Shown here one piece after another: positions 17,884 to 24,284 of a DNA stretch of 24,284 bases. This DNA is from a virus, in IMG/VR virus record IMGVR_UViG_3300045116_000161, positions 1 to 24,284 of that record; one strand, 5' to 3'. The notes below the pieces were generated by a model, which saw only the letters and a list, made by a program, of their open reading frames with translations, had not been told where the DNA came from and ran no database searches. Numbering within the stretch: position 1 is the stretch's first letter; each line of letters starts with the position of its first letter. The position numbers and the translations under genes are program-made.

Positions 17884-19140
17884 ATGGCCGACGCCTATGA
17901 GACTGGCGCAATTTTTACGACCGCTGTCCCTTCCTGGCAGCGTACCTGGTACGAGCAAGAATTGCTCGATACCATTCGGATGAAATCAATTCTGGTCCCC
18001 TACACGGTTGTGAAAGAGGACTTCAATGCAGTAAAGACTAAAACTATCGTATACAGTGAGGTGTACGATGCTGAGCCAAATTGGAATAGCACCTCTGAAA
18101 GCACGATCTGGTTCAAGGGTGGGTCGCTGGATAGTCGGACAATTTCGATAACTGTCAATTTACATCACGACATTATGAAATTCTCGGACTACCATTCTTT
18201 ATGGGACTACATTCAGAATGGTCAGATCCCGGCGATTATCCGCGAGAAGCTAGGGCAGTCTTTAGTGGACACCATGGATATCCTGGCACGCAACGCGTTC
18301 TTGACCCATCCTGATCCTACATACGCTGGCAGTGCTACTTCTCGTGCTACCCTGGGCGCCACTGATCTGTTCGATGTAGAGCTGGCTGAATCTACTCGTA
18401 CTCACCTGGAAGAGGCTGATGTACCTGGCGTTGTGTCTACCGAGGATGGTGGCGGGCAGACCATTCTGTGCATCACTACTCCTCGTGTTATTCACGATAT
18501 CCGTACGTCCACCTTCTCTACCTGGTTGGATGCGCAGAACTATAACCAGACTGGCAAGAAATTTACGAGTGAGGTAGGGACCTGGAACGGTATTCGTTTC
18601 ATCAAGACCAATCGTCTGGTGCTGCGAAACATGGGCGAAACTCTCAATCAGACTACTCTGAATGGTGATACCGTTGAGGGTCAAGGCGCTGCTGCCACTG
18701 TAGACACGATCTACAGTCCTGGTCAGAGTGGTTGCACTCGTACTGTTACGGTTGCTTCCTCGAGTGGTTTTACTGTTGGTGATGTTGTTACTATTCATGC
18801 CAGTGGACTTGGTACGACTATTTTGGAAACTGACGGTACTCAGGAAACTCGTCGGATTGTCTCCAAGCCGAGTGGTACGACTGTTTCTTTCGACAAACCC
18901 CTGTTGAAAGCTCACACTAGCGGTGATTATATGACCCTGGGCCGCAATGTTCATGCTTCCCTGTTTGTAGCGGGACCGTCTATTGTTCAGGCGATTGCAG
19001 AACGGCCTCACTTCTATATTCCTCCTAAGATCGACGATGCGATGATGATCAATCGTATTGGCTGGCGTGGAGTATTGAAGTTCCAGTTGTTCCGCCCTGA
19101 ATACTACAAGCTTCACTATTCCGCAGGATCGACTGACTGA
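17884..19140 (+). CDS. Major capsid protein, N4-gp56 family
   Basis: 418 aa. N-terminal WYEQELLDTIRMKSILVPY; the family hallmark TSEVGTWNGIRFIKTNRLVL near residue 230; and the C-terminal GWRGVLKFQLFRPEYYKLHY. An insertion at about residues 278-352 (TVTVASSSGFTVGDVVTIHA to AHTSGDYMTL) looks like an added beta-barrel between the two halves of the fold, probably a surface domain. Forms the icosahedral shell with the scaffold encoded upstream. One-base overlap with the next gene (TGATG). Confidence 0.85.
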   Translation: MADAYETGAIFTTAVPSWQRTWYEQELLDTIRMKSILVPYTVVKEDFNAVKTKTIVYSEVYDAEPNWNSTSESTIWFKGGSLDSRTISITVNLHHDIMKFSDYHSLWDYIQNGQIPAIIREKLGQSLVDTMDILARNAFLTHPDPTYAGSATSRATLGATDLFDVELAESTRTHLEEADVPGVVSTEDGGGQTILCITTPRVIHDIRTSTFSTWLDAQNYNQTGKKFTSEVGTWNGIRFIKTNRLVLRNMGETLNQTTLNGDTVEGQGAAATVDTIYSPGQSGCTRTVTVASSSGFTVGDVVTIHASGLGTTILETDGTQETRRIVSKPSGTTVSFDKPLLKAHTSGDYMTLGRNVHASLFVAGPSIVQAIAERPHFYIPPKIDDAMMINRIGWRGVLKFQLFRPEYYKLHYSAGSTD

Positions 19141-19775
19141 TGACTACTCTAAACGCTCTACTAACTGATCTGAGAAATGATCTTCAGGATACTTCTACAA
19201 CTTCTCCGCGTTGGACGAATGCGACGTTGACGATGTACATCAAGGATGCGATTCGTGACTATTCGATGTGGTTTCCGCGCAGGATAGATCGTTTTGAGTT
19301 GGTAGAAGCAAACGGGCATTATGCGCTGCCCTCTGATTTTGTACGCGAGATAGATGTAGAAAGTCCTGAAGATACCTATTGGATCAAGAAAGTAGAGCGT
19401 CCTGGGGTACGTTTTACGACGGGCAAGTTCTACTTCATCGACGGTGGGAACTTGTATTTAGGTGAAGATACCGACGATGAAGTAGAACTGTCGTATTTGG
19501 CGGTACATGACGTTCCGACATCGGAAACTGATCTTACGTTTGAATTGTCCATCCCTGACAGGGATATTGAGCTAATTCGTATCTATGTCAGAGCGCAGGT
19601 GCATATTCAGATGCGGTCAAAGCAGGCCAGGCTTGACAGGTTTGAGGCTGGATCGGGTCGTCGGGATGACAATCCACTTCTACCAGAAACCACCAACTTG
19701 ATGGATGAATACTACAAAAAGATTGCCGAGCGGGTAACTGGTGGACCTGTAGTTTTATACAGGAGCCGCCCATGA
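19140..19775 (+). CDS. Head-tail connector (adaptor) protein
   Basis: 211 aa. N-terminal helical segment (LNALLTDLRNDLQD, WTNATLTMYIKDAIRDYSMW) is the pattern of adaptor proteins of the gp6/gp15 type that bind under the portal. The beta part (GHYALPSDFVREIDVE) and the helical C-terminus fit too. Position after the capsid gene supports this. Stop overlaps the next start (ATGA). Confidence 0.65.
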   Translation: MTTLNALLTDLRNDLQDTSTTSPRWTNATLTMYIKDAIRDYSMWFPRRIDRFELVEANGHYALPSDFVREIDVESPEDTYWIKKVERPGVRFTTGKFYFIDGGNLYLGEDTDDEVELSYLAVHDVPTSETDLTFELSIPDRDIELIRIYVRAQVHIQMRSKQARLDRFEAGSGRRDDNPLLPETTNLMDEYYKKIAERVTGGPVVLYRSRP

Positions 19776-20320
19776 CCATTCACTATGAGATTATCAACAA
19801 GGTATATGATGATCTCGAAAAAGCCTTGATTACAGACATTCCTGAGAGTGATGATACTCGTGCAGGTGTAATCAAGCTTGGTGACTTGCAGGGCGAGCCT
19901 GATCCTGACGTTGCTCGTATTTCAGTAACAGTTCACGAGAATGATCCCGATCATTTTGCCAAGGGCCAGCCGACAGAGACACTATCCAGGTGGATGGATG
20001 AGATAGAAGAGATCGAGATAGGTGGGGCGGTTACCTGGCGCAGATGTTTCACAGTCAAAGCTCGTTGTTTGTTTGAGACAACGAAAGAAAGCCTTGATGA
20101 TGCCAGAAGGATAGCTTCTACTGTCAGGTCGAGGATAGAACATACCTTGCCAACGATTGACTTTTCAAGCGTCAGTTATGATGGTGAAACTGTTACTCGC
20201 AGGATCATCACACCAGATATAGAAAGTGAAATGTATCAGTCCGGTGGGCCGCCAGATAGTTACGACTTCTTTATCAAAGTGCGTTTTGATGTCTTGACAA
20301 CGAGCATTTATCAACCATAG
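19772..20320 (+). CDS. Probable head-closure or tail-terminator protein
   Basis: 182 aa. Mixed fold: YEIINKVYDDLEKALI helix, VARISVTVHENDPDHF, TWRRCFTVKARCLFETTKES, DDARRIASTVRSRIEHTLP and a final YDFFIKVRFDVLTTSIY strand, the alpha-beta order common in neck proteins that cap the tail tube. Identification is from order and strand pattern only. Confidence 0.5.
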   Translation: MTIHYEIINKVYDDLEKALITDIPESDDTRAGVIKLGDLQGEPDPDVARISVTVHENDPDHFAKGQPTETLSRWMDEIEEIEIGGAVTWRRCFTVKARCLFETTKESLDDARRIASTVRSRIEHTLPTIDFSSVSYDGETVTRRIITPDIESEMYQSGGPPDSYDFFIKVRFDVLTTSIYQP

Positions 20321-20328
20321 GGAGCATA

Positions 20329-20703
20329 ATGAACTGGACTGATTTATTTATCGCAATACTTGGTTCAACGGTGCTTTCTTCGATTATCACCTGGTTTTTA
20401 GGACGAAAAAAGAATCAGGCAGAAACAGATAATTATATTGTCGAGAGTACCACTAAATTAATTCAGCCGTTGAATGATCGTATCGACCAGCTTGAGAAGG
20501 ATAACTGCGAGAAAGTTACGCAGATCAACAAGCTATATGTGCGTATATGTGATTTGGAGGCTGCATTGGCGTTGAAGGATCAACGGATCAGGGAATTAGA
20601 GCAAGCTGAGGAAAAGAAAGAGAAGCGGATCGCAGAGCTTGAAGCTGAAATTATCACCCTACGGCATCAGATCGAGGTATTGGAAAACAAAAAAGGAAGG
20701 TAA
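20329..20703 (+). CDS. Membrane-anchored coiled-coil protein, 124 aa
   Basis: One N-terminal membrane span (residues 5-24, LFIAILGSTVLSSIITWFLG), then a long uninterrupted coiled coil (residues 35-120) of Leu/Ile heptads with Glu/Lys/Arg flanks. Compare BhlA/UviB-like holin helpers and spanins, which also combine one span with a coil; no closer match is claimed. The location among neck and tail genes is unexpected for a membrane protein. SD GGAG present. Confidence 0.6.
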   Translation: MNWTDLFIAILGSTVLSSIITWFLGRKKNQAETDNYIVESTTKLIQPLNDRIDQLEKDNCEKVTQINKLYVRICDLEAALALKDQRIRELEQAEEKKEKRIAELEAEIITLRHQIEVLENKKGR

Positions 20704-20705
20704 AT

Positions 20706-22400
20706 ATGACTGCTGCCGAGGGATCTTATTTAGGATTTGCAAAACAAACTCTACAGGGATCGAAGGCTTTAGCGCCATCCCTGTTTAAATATCTGTTATT
20801 TCGTCAAGGTCAGGTGGGGCCTCAAGGGGCTGTGTTACCCCTTGATGCCGAGATTGGTGATGGAGCATTACTGCGGTCGCTGGTAAAGGCTGGTGTGACT
20901 GTAAATGGTGCCATTGATTTTATCCCCCGACCTGAGACGTTGGGTTTCTTCTTGTATGGTGTAACTGGAAATGTTACAACAACTAAATCTACAACGATAA
21001 ATGCAAGTCATTCAGCTTTAAAAATCACTGGTTCTAGTGGAATTGCTACTGGTTCCTTTTCAGTTACCATGACCGATTCGATGCAACCATCTACAATGGA
21101 CTATGTAGTTGCCTATGCTACTGCTGGCGTTACCGGAACTCTAACGATTACCGGTACTGCTGATGGACGTGTTGGTGATACAGAAGATATTGTTTTGAGT
21201 GGTACAACAAAGAAATTTTCTACTAAGACATGGACGTATATTAGTGGTGTTACTTATGCTCATTCCGGGAGTACTGGAACTGTCTATGTCGGTTATCCAT
21301 CTTATTACAAGCATGAATTTGAACTGAATATTGATCAGTTTGATGCGCCATATTGGACTACTCGTTTTGCACCTGGCGGATTATGGGGTGAGGAGTATGC
21401 CGATTGCCGTTTCAATGCTCTTGGGTTGGAGTTCAGGGCTGCTAATTTCTTGAATGGCACTGTGGGATTTATCGGGATTACTCCAACCAAAGTGAGTACA
21501 GACAGTACTGCATACTACACGTCAATTGCTAACGATCACGTGTTTGGTACATCCATTACTTCTTTTACCAATAAACAGCCAACTGATATTCTTGGTGCTG
21601 GTGAAGGTGCATTTGTTCGTCTTGCACCGAGTTTAGCCACCAGTGTAAATGTCACTGTGACTGGTACTGTGAATGGTGTGGCCGGAGTTACTGAGACGGT
21701 TGATTTTTCTATTGACAGTTCTACACCTTTACTAACTACCAACGTGTTTACTGCCCTATCAAATATAACCATACCTGCTGATAGTGGTAAGACAATGGAT
21801 GTTGGTTATGTACCGGCCAATGATTATGGGGAATGGGATCCGGTAGCTAAGATTGATGGTGGCCCTCAATTCTTGTCGTCTACTTCTGGAAGTGAAGTAA
21901 CGATCAATCCTGGAACCGAAACTGCTCTAAAAGTTCTATCTGGCGCAGTAGTGGCGACAGCCAATATTCCGCTGGATGAGCAAATGTATGTTGGGTCTTA
22001 CTTCCCTGCCGCTTTGGATATTGTGTCCAAGTCTTTCATGGTCAATCTGACTGTAAAAGTTGAGGATGAAGAGCTATACACACAGATGATGTATAACAAG
22101 GGTTATGTCGGATCTACAAATTTGGCGCAGGCATGGGTAGCAAATATTCTAAAGGCAGGCTTCAATCTTGTTTTAAGTAGTGATCAGTATATTAGCGCTA
22201 CTGTTCCAACTCAGTTTTATTCATTAGCTGTTCAGGCGGATGGTAATACAGGTGATAGCTCCAATGTTTATTGGACAGCATCACCGATAGGTTTACGGGC
22301 GCAGCGGCAAGTCATTATGAACTTGACTGGTGTTGTGACTGCCAGCTCTACCAGCCCGATCAAGTTTACTTTATACAACAATCGTGCATCTTATTCATAG
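20706..22400 (+). CDS. Major tail tube protein with two Ig-like insertions
   Basis: 564 aa. Flanking parts match the next gene almost throughout (MTAAEGSYLGFA, KYLLFRQGQ, PLDAEIG, FIPRPE-x-LGFFLYG). Extra segments at about residues 92-200 and 266-373 resemble each other: an Ig-like strand set (VTGTLTITGTADGRVGDTED; VNVTVTGTVNGVAGVTETVD) ending in VYVGY and MDVGY. Tail tube subunits polymerise into the DNA conduit; inserted Ig-like domains project outward. SD AAGGAAGG. Confidence 0.75.
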   Translation: MTAAEGSYLGFAKQTLQGSKALAPSLFKYLLFRQGQVGPQGAVLPLDAEIGDGALLRSLVKAGVTVNGAIDFIPRPETLGFFLYGVTGNVTTTKSTTINASHSALKITGSSGIATGSFSVTMTDSMQPSTMDYVVAYATAGVTGTLTITGTADGRVGDTEDIVLSGTTKKFSTKTWTYISGVTYAHSGSTGTVYVGYPSYYKHEFELNIDQFDAPYWTTRFAPGGLWGEEYADCRFNALGLEFRAANFLNGTVGFIGITPTKVSTDSTAYYTSIANDHVFGTSITSFTNKQPTDILGAGEGAFVRLAPSLATSVNVTVTGTVNGVAGVTETVDFSIDSSTPLLTTNVFTALSNITIPADSGKTMDVGYVPANDYGEWDPVAKIDGGPQFLSSTSGSEVTINPGTETALKVLSGAVVATANIPLDEQMYVGSYFPAALDIVSKSFMVNLTVKVEDEELYTQMMYNKGYVGSTNLAQAWVANILKAGFNLVLSSDQYISATVPTQFYSLAVQADGNTGDSSNVYWTASPIGLRAQRQVIMNLTGVVTASSTSPIKFTLYNNRASYS

Positions 22401-22411
22401 GAGAGTGAAAT

Positions 22412-23515
22412 ATGACTGCTGCTGAAGGATCTTATTTGGGATTTGCTCGTCAGACTGGTGGTAAAGGATCCGGTATTCTTACTGACGCAAATTTTAAGTA
22501 CTTATTGTTTCGCCAAGGGCAGCTTGCTCCTGCACCAATGACGATTCCATTGGATGCGGAGATTGGCGGTGGCGCCATGATCCGTTCGATGGTGAAGGCA
22601 GGTGTTTCTGTTAGCGGTGCTGTTAACTTTATCCCTAGACCAGAATCGTTAGGATTTTTCTTATATGGTATGACTGGTAGTGTTTCTAAAGCTGGTCCTT
22701 CCGATTCCGCGTATACTCATACATTCAAAATGGCCGCTAATCAATTCTCTGCTCCATATTACACTGTGCGTTATTCTCCTGGTGGAATGTGGGGTGAAGA
22801 ATATATTGATTGTCGTTTCAGCGCCCTTGCTTTAGAGTTTCGTGCTGCCAATTATGTGTCTGGAACTATTGGTTTTTCAGGAATTACTCCTGAAAAACAG
22901 CCCGCTACTGGATCGCAGAATAGTGGCGCTTTAGATCAATGGGGTGCAACTGCAAGAGTAGATAGTGGTCCGCAGTTTGTTACTGCTGTTTCTGCCAGCG
23001 GGTTTTCCTTTGATGGTGGTAGTATTTCTGAATATTCTATTCTTGGCGGATCTTTAGTGTGCGCGTCTAACATGCCAATGGATGAACAATACTCTATTGG
23101 ATCTTATTACCCGGCGGATATGGACATTGTTTCTCGTTCGTTCATGATCAGTTTGCTAATGAAGGTTACTGATGAGGAACTTTATACCAAGCTAATGTAC
23201 AGCAAGATTTATAACGGTACTAGCAACCCTGTTCAGGCGTGGGTAGCAAACATCCTGAAGGGAAATTTCTCGCTTACTCTAAAATCTGATCAGAATATTG
23301 GTGCTGGTAGTACGCCATATTCTTTGACTGTTGCTACTGATACTGGAACTGGCGATAATTCAAATGTCTATTGGAGTGCTACTCCTATTGCATTACGCGC
23401 TCAGCGCCAGGTGGTTATGAATTTGACTGGTTTAGTTACTGCTACTCATGCTAATAGTGTTGGTTCTGATCCAATTACATTCACATTAGTAAATGGACGA
23501 TCCAGCGATTACTAA
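22412..23515 (+). CDS. Tail tube protein paralog without insertions
   Basis: 367 aa; conserved with the upstream protein at both ends and in the middle (SPGGMWGEEYIDCRFSALAL; PMDEQYSIGSYYPADMDIV; IALRAQRQVVMNLTGLVTA), but lacking both about 105-aa insertions. The pair is a tandem duplication or a deliberate two-subunit tube (decorated and bare). SD GGAG. Most late tail genes follow directly. Confidence 0.75.
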   Translation: MTAAEGSYLGFARQTGGKGSGILTDANFKYLLFRQGQLAPAPMTIPLDAEIGGGAMIRSMVKAGVSVSGAVNFIPRPESLGFFLYGMTGSVSKAGPSDSAYTHTFKMAANQFSAPYYTVRYSPGGMWGEEYIDCRFSALALEFRAANYVSGTIGFSGITPEKQPATGSQNSGALDQWGATARVDSGPQFVTAVSASGFSFDGGSISEYSILGGSLVCASNMPMDEQYSIGSYYPADMDIVSRSFMISLLMKVTDEELYTKLMYSKIYNGTSNPVQAWVANILKGNFSLTLKSDQNIGAGSTPYSLTVATDTGTGDNSNVYWSATPIALRAQRQVVMNLTGLVTATHANSVGSDPITFTLVNGRSSDY

Positions 23516-23529
23516 AAAGGAGGCTCTAA

Positions 23530-23955
23530 ATGTACTTTGGAAAATATTCTGTAATTACTCCTGTCGAGCATCGTTTCGAGAAGGAGCCTGACTGGTACTG
23601 GCGTTTCAAACCTACCACGTCTGCCGATGAAATCAAGATGTCTCAATTTATGATGATGCCGCGTTATATTACGTTGCCAGATGGGACAAAGCGAGAATCT
23701 TCCCCTACCTGGGTAGAGATTGCTTATCGTGAGATTGCCCTTTCATTTGGCGGAACGAACATTCCGGTGTCGGAAAAGGATAATACCCCTGTTCTTGACG
23801 ATGATGCTGGCATCAATGAGGTTGAGGTTATTCTGAAAGAAATGTCCACTGATTTGATCGCCGAGATCTGGAAAGCGTTAGGTGAAGCAAACCCTCTTTG
23901 GGGACCACGCCTCCCCCGGCAGGAGAAGATCGAGAAAGAATCCTCGGAGAGTTAG
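23530..23955 (+). CDS. Tail assembly chaperone (gpG-like)
   Basis: 141 aa by normal termination. Located between tail tube and tape measure as in lambda G, with moderate acidic/helical content (EVEVILKEMSTDLIAEIWKA). A -1 frameshift at A AAC CCT (23889-23895, N121-P122) would fuse its first 122 residues to the following frame and give about 211 aa. Chaperones of this type hold the tape measure during tube growth. Confidence 0.75.
   Translation: MYFGKYSVITPVEHRFEKEPDWYWRFKPTTSADEIKMSQFMMMPRYITLPDGTKRESSPTWVEIAYREIALSFGGTNIPVSEKDNTPVLDDDAGINEVEVILKEMSTDLIAEIWKALGEANPLWGPRLPRQEKIEKESSES
23889..23895 (+). promoter_or_regulatory. Candidate -1 ribosomal frameshift site
   Basis: A AAC CCT in frame fits the X-XXY-YYZ slippery rule; the -1 frame has a TGA just upstream (ggT GAa) and is open afterwards. 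C CCC CGG at about 23907-23914 is a weaker alternative. Confidence 0.6.
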
Positions 23956-24164
23956 AGGATTATGTCAAAGATGCACTTTTGGTGGGGACTGACGATTATG
24001 TACTGAATATCGTCATTGATCTTGTAATGGCTGAACGGGATGGCAAGCCATTATTCAATCCGATTGATGAGCCTTTCTTCTTTCGACGATTTGTGCGCCC
24101 CTGGATACTTACGGGTATAAAAGAACGAGACACCATTGAGAACATAAAGAAAAAGGCTATCTGA
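23895..24164 (+). CDS. Tail assembly chaperone frameshift extension (gpT-like)
   Basis: 89 codons after the shift, beginning SLGTTPPPAGEDRERILGEL and ending KERDTIENIKKKAI. It lacks an SD of its own (a TTG at 23898 exists but is unlikely). Overlaps the chaperone end as lambda G/T does, so most is made as a G-T fusion. Followed by a 12-bp hairpin. Confidence 0.7.
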   Translation, partial: SLGTTPPPAGEDRERILGELEDYVKDALLVGTDDYVLNIVIDLVMAERDGKPLFNPIDEPFFFRRFVRPWILTGIKERDTIENIKKKAI

Positions 24165-24166
24165 CA

Positions 24167-24200
24167 GACAGGAGCGGGTTGCCTCCCACCCGCTCCTGTC
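24167..24200 (+). terminator. 12-bp hairpin before the next gene
   Basis: GACAGGAGCGGG (24167-24178) with CCCGCTCCTGTC (24189-24200), loop 10. No T-run follows; it may attenuate or mark RNA processing between chaperone and tape-measure genes. Confidence 0.5.
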
Positions 24201-24218
24201 TCATTCTATAGGTGAAGT

Positions 24219-24284
24219 ATGTCTCAGAACGGGATTGGACCATCAGCATTTTCTGAATATTTAATATCTTTGTTATTAGTACTC
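24219..24284 (+). CDS. 5' end of a gene, probably tape measure
   Basis: MSQNGIGPSAFSEYLISLLL continues to the window end; GGTGA lies a few bases upstream. Position after the G/T pair is that of the tape measure gene, but the visible 22 residues do not prove it. Confidence 0.5.
   Translation, partial: MSQNGIGPSAFSEYLISLLLVL

Noticed and set aside
18262-19116. 284-aa leftward frame
   Set aside because: Antisense of the major capsid gene with Thr/Asn/Ser-rich low-complexity composition; no SD.

Overview
This window looks like about 24 kb of a tailed double-stranded DNA phage (or prophage) genome of siphovirus type. The right 15.5 kb reads in genome order: holin, small membrane and zinc proteins, dCMP deaminase, DUF3310, large terminase (TerL), portal, 3'-5' exonuclease, head surface protein, scaffold, N4-gp56-type major capsid, connector and tail-completion proteins, two tail-tube paralogs, a frameshifting tail chaperone pair and the start of what is probably the tape measure. 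There is no integrase, repressor, lysin, tRNA or CRISPR array in view. Host assignment is inference only: the SSB (143 aa, C-terminal IPF tip) resembles, from memory, SSBs of Chloroflexota, so a member of that phylum is a tentative guess.

Layout. (1) Positions 1-6410 hold small leftward (minus-strand) genes arranged as separate cassettes. At least six are headed by the same promoter-like element (GACACA, a T-rich stretch, then TAATACTGGTGA), and most end in a strong hairpin, several followed by a T8 run. RNase H-like protein, SSB, a zinc-ribbon pair, an HNH nuclease, a repeat-rich operon of unknown genes (3417-4650), a 77-aa protein with three 11-aa repeats, and a CXXCXGXG zinc protein coupled to a 32-aa membrane peptide lie here. 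Between cassettes are 200-400 bp non-coding stretches with G-quadruplex-type runs, direct repeats and palindromes. One of them contains a near-consensus rightward sigma70 promoter feeding a three-hairpin RNA of about 95 nt. (2) Positions 6411-8639 are tightly overlapping small leftward genes (several below 60 aa), including a nucleoside deoxyribosyltransferase-like protein. (3) At 8640-8720 transcription diverges. (4) Positions 8721-24284 are the rightward lysis, nucleotide-metabolism and virion genes, almost all overlapping by ATGA or TGATG or spaced by only a Shine-Dalgarno (SD) sequence.

Most notable points: a 157-aa mini-intein without endonuclease that splits the Walker A motif of TerL; the structured RNA at 2292-2386 with its own promoter and operator-like palindrome; a recurring leftward promoter family; two intergenic 105-bp repeats that preserve the reading frame of the C-terminus of a nearby gene apart from two TAG codons; a tandem pair of tail-tube genes, one carrying two related Ig-like insertions; a -1 frameshift site (A AAC CCT) in the tail chaperone gene; an amber-interrupted small gene; a frame-shifted DUF2227 gene; and an open zinc-finger frame with no usual start codon overlapping a membrane-protein gene.
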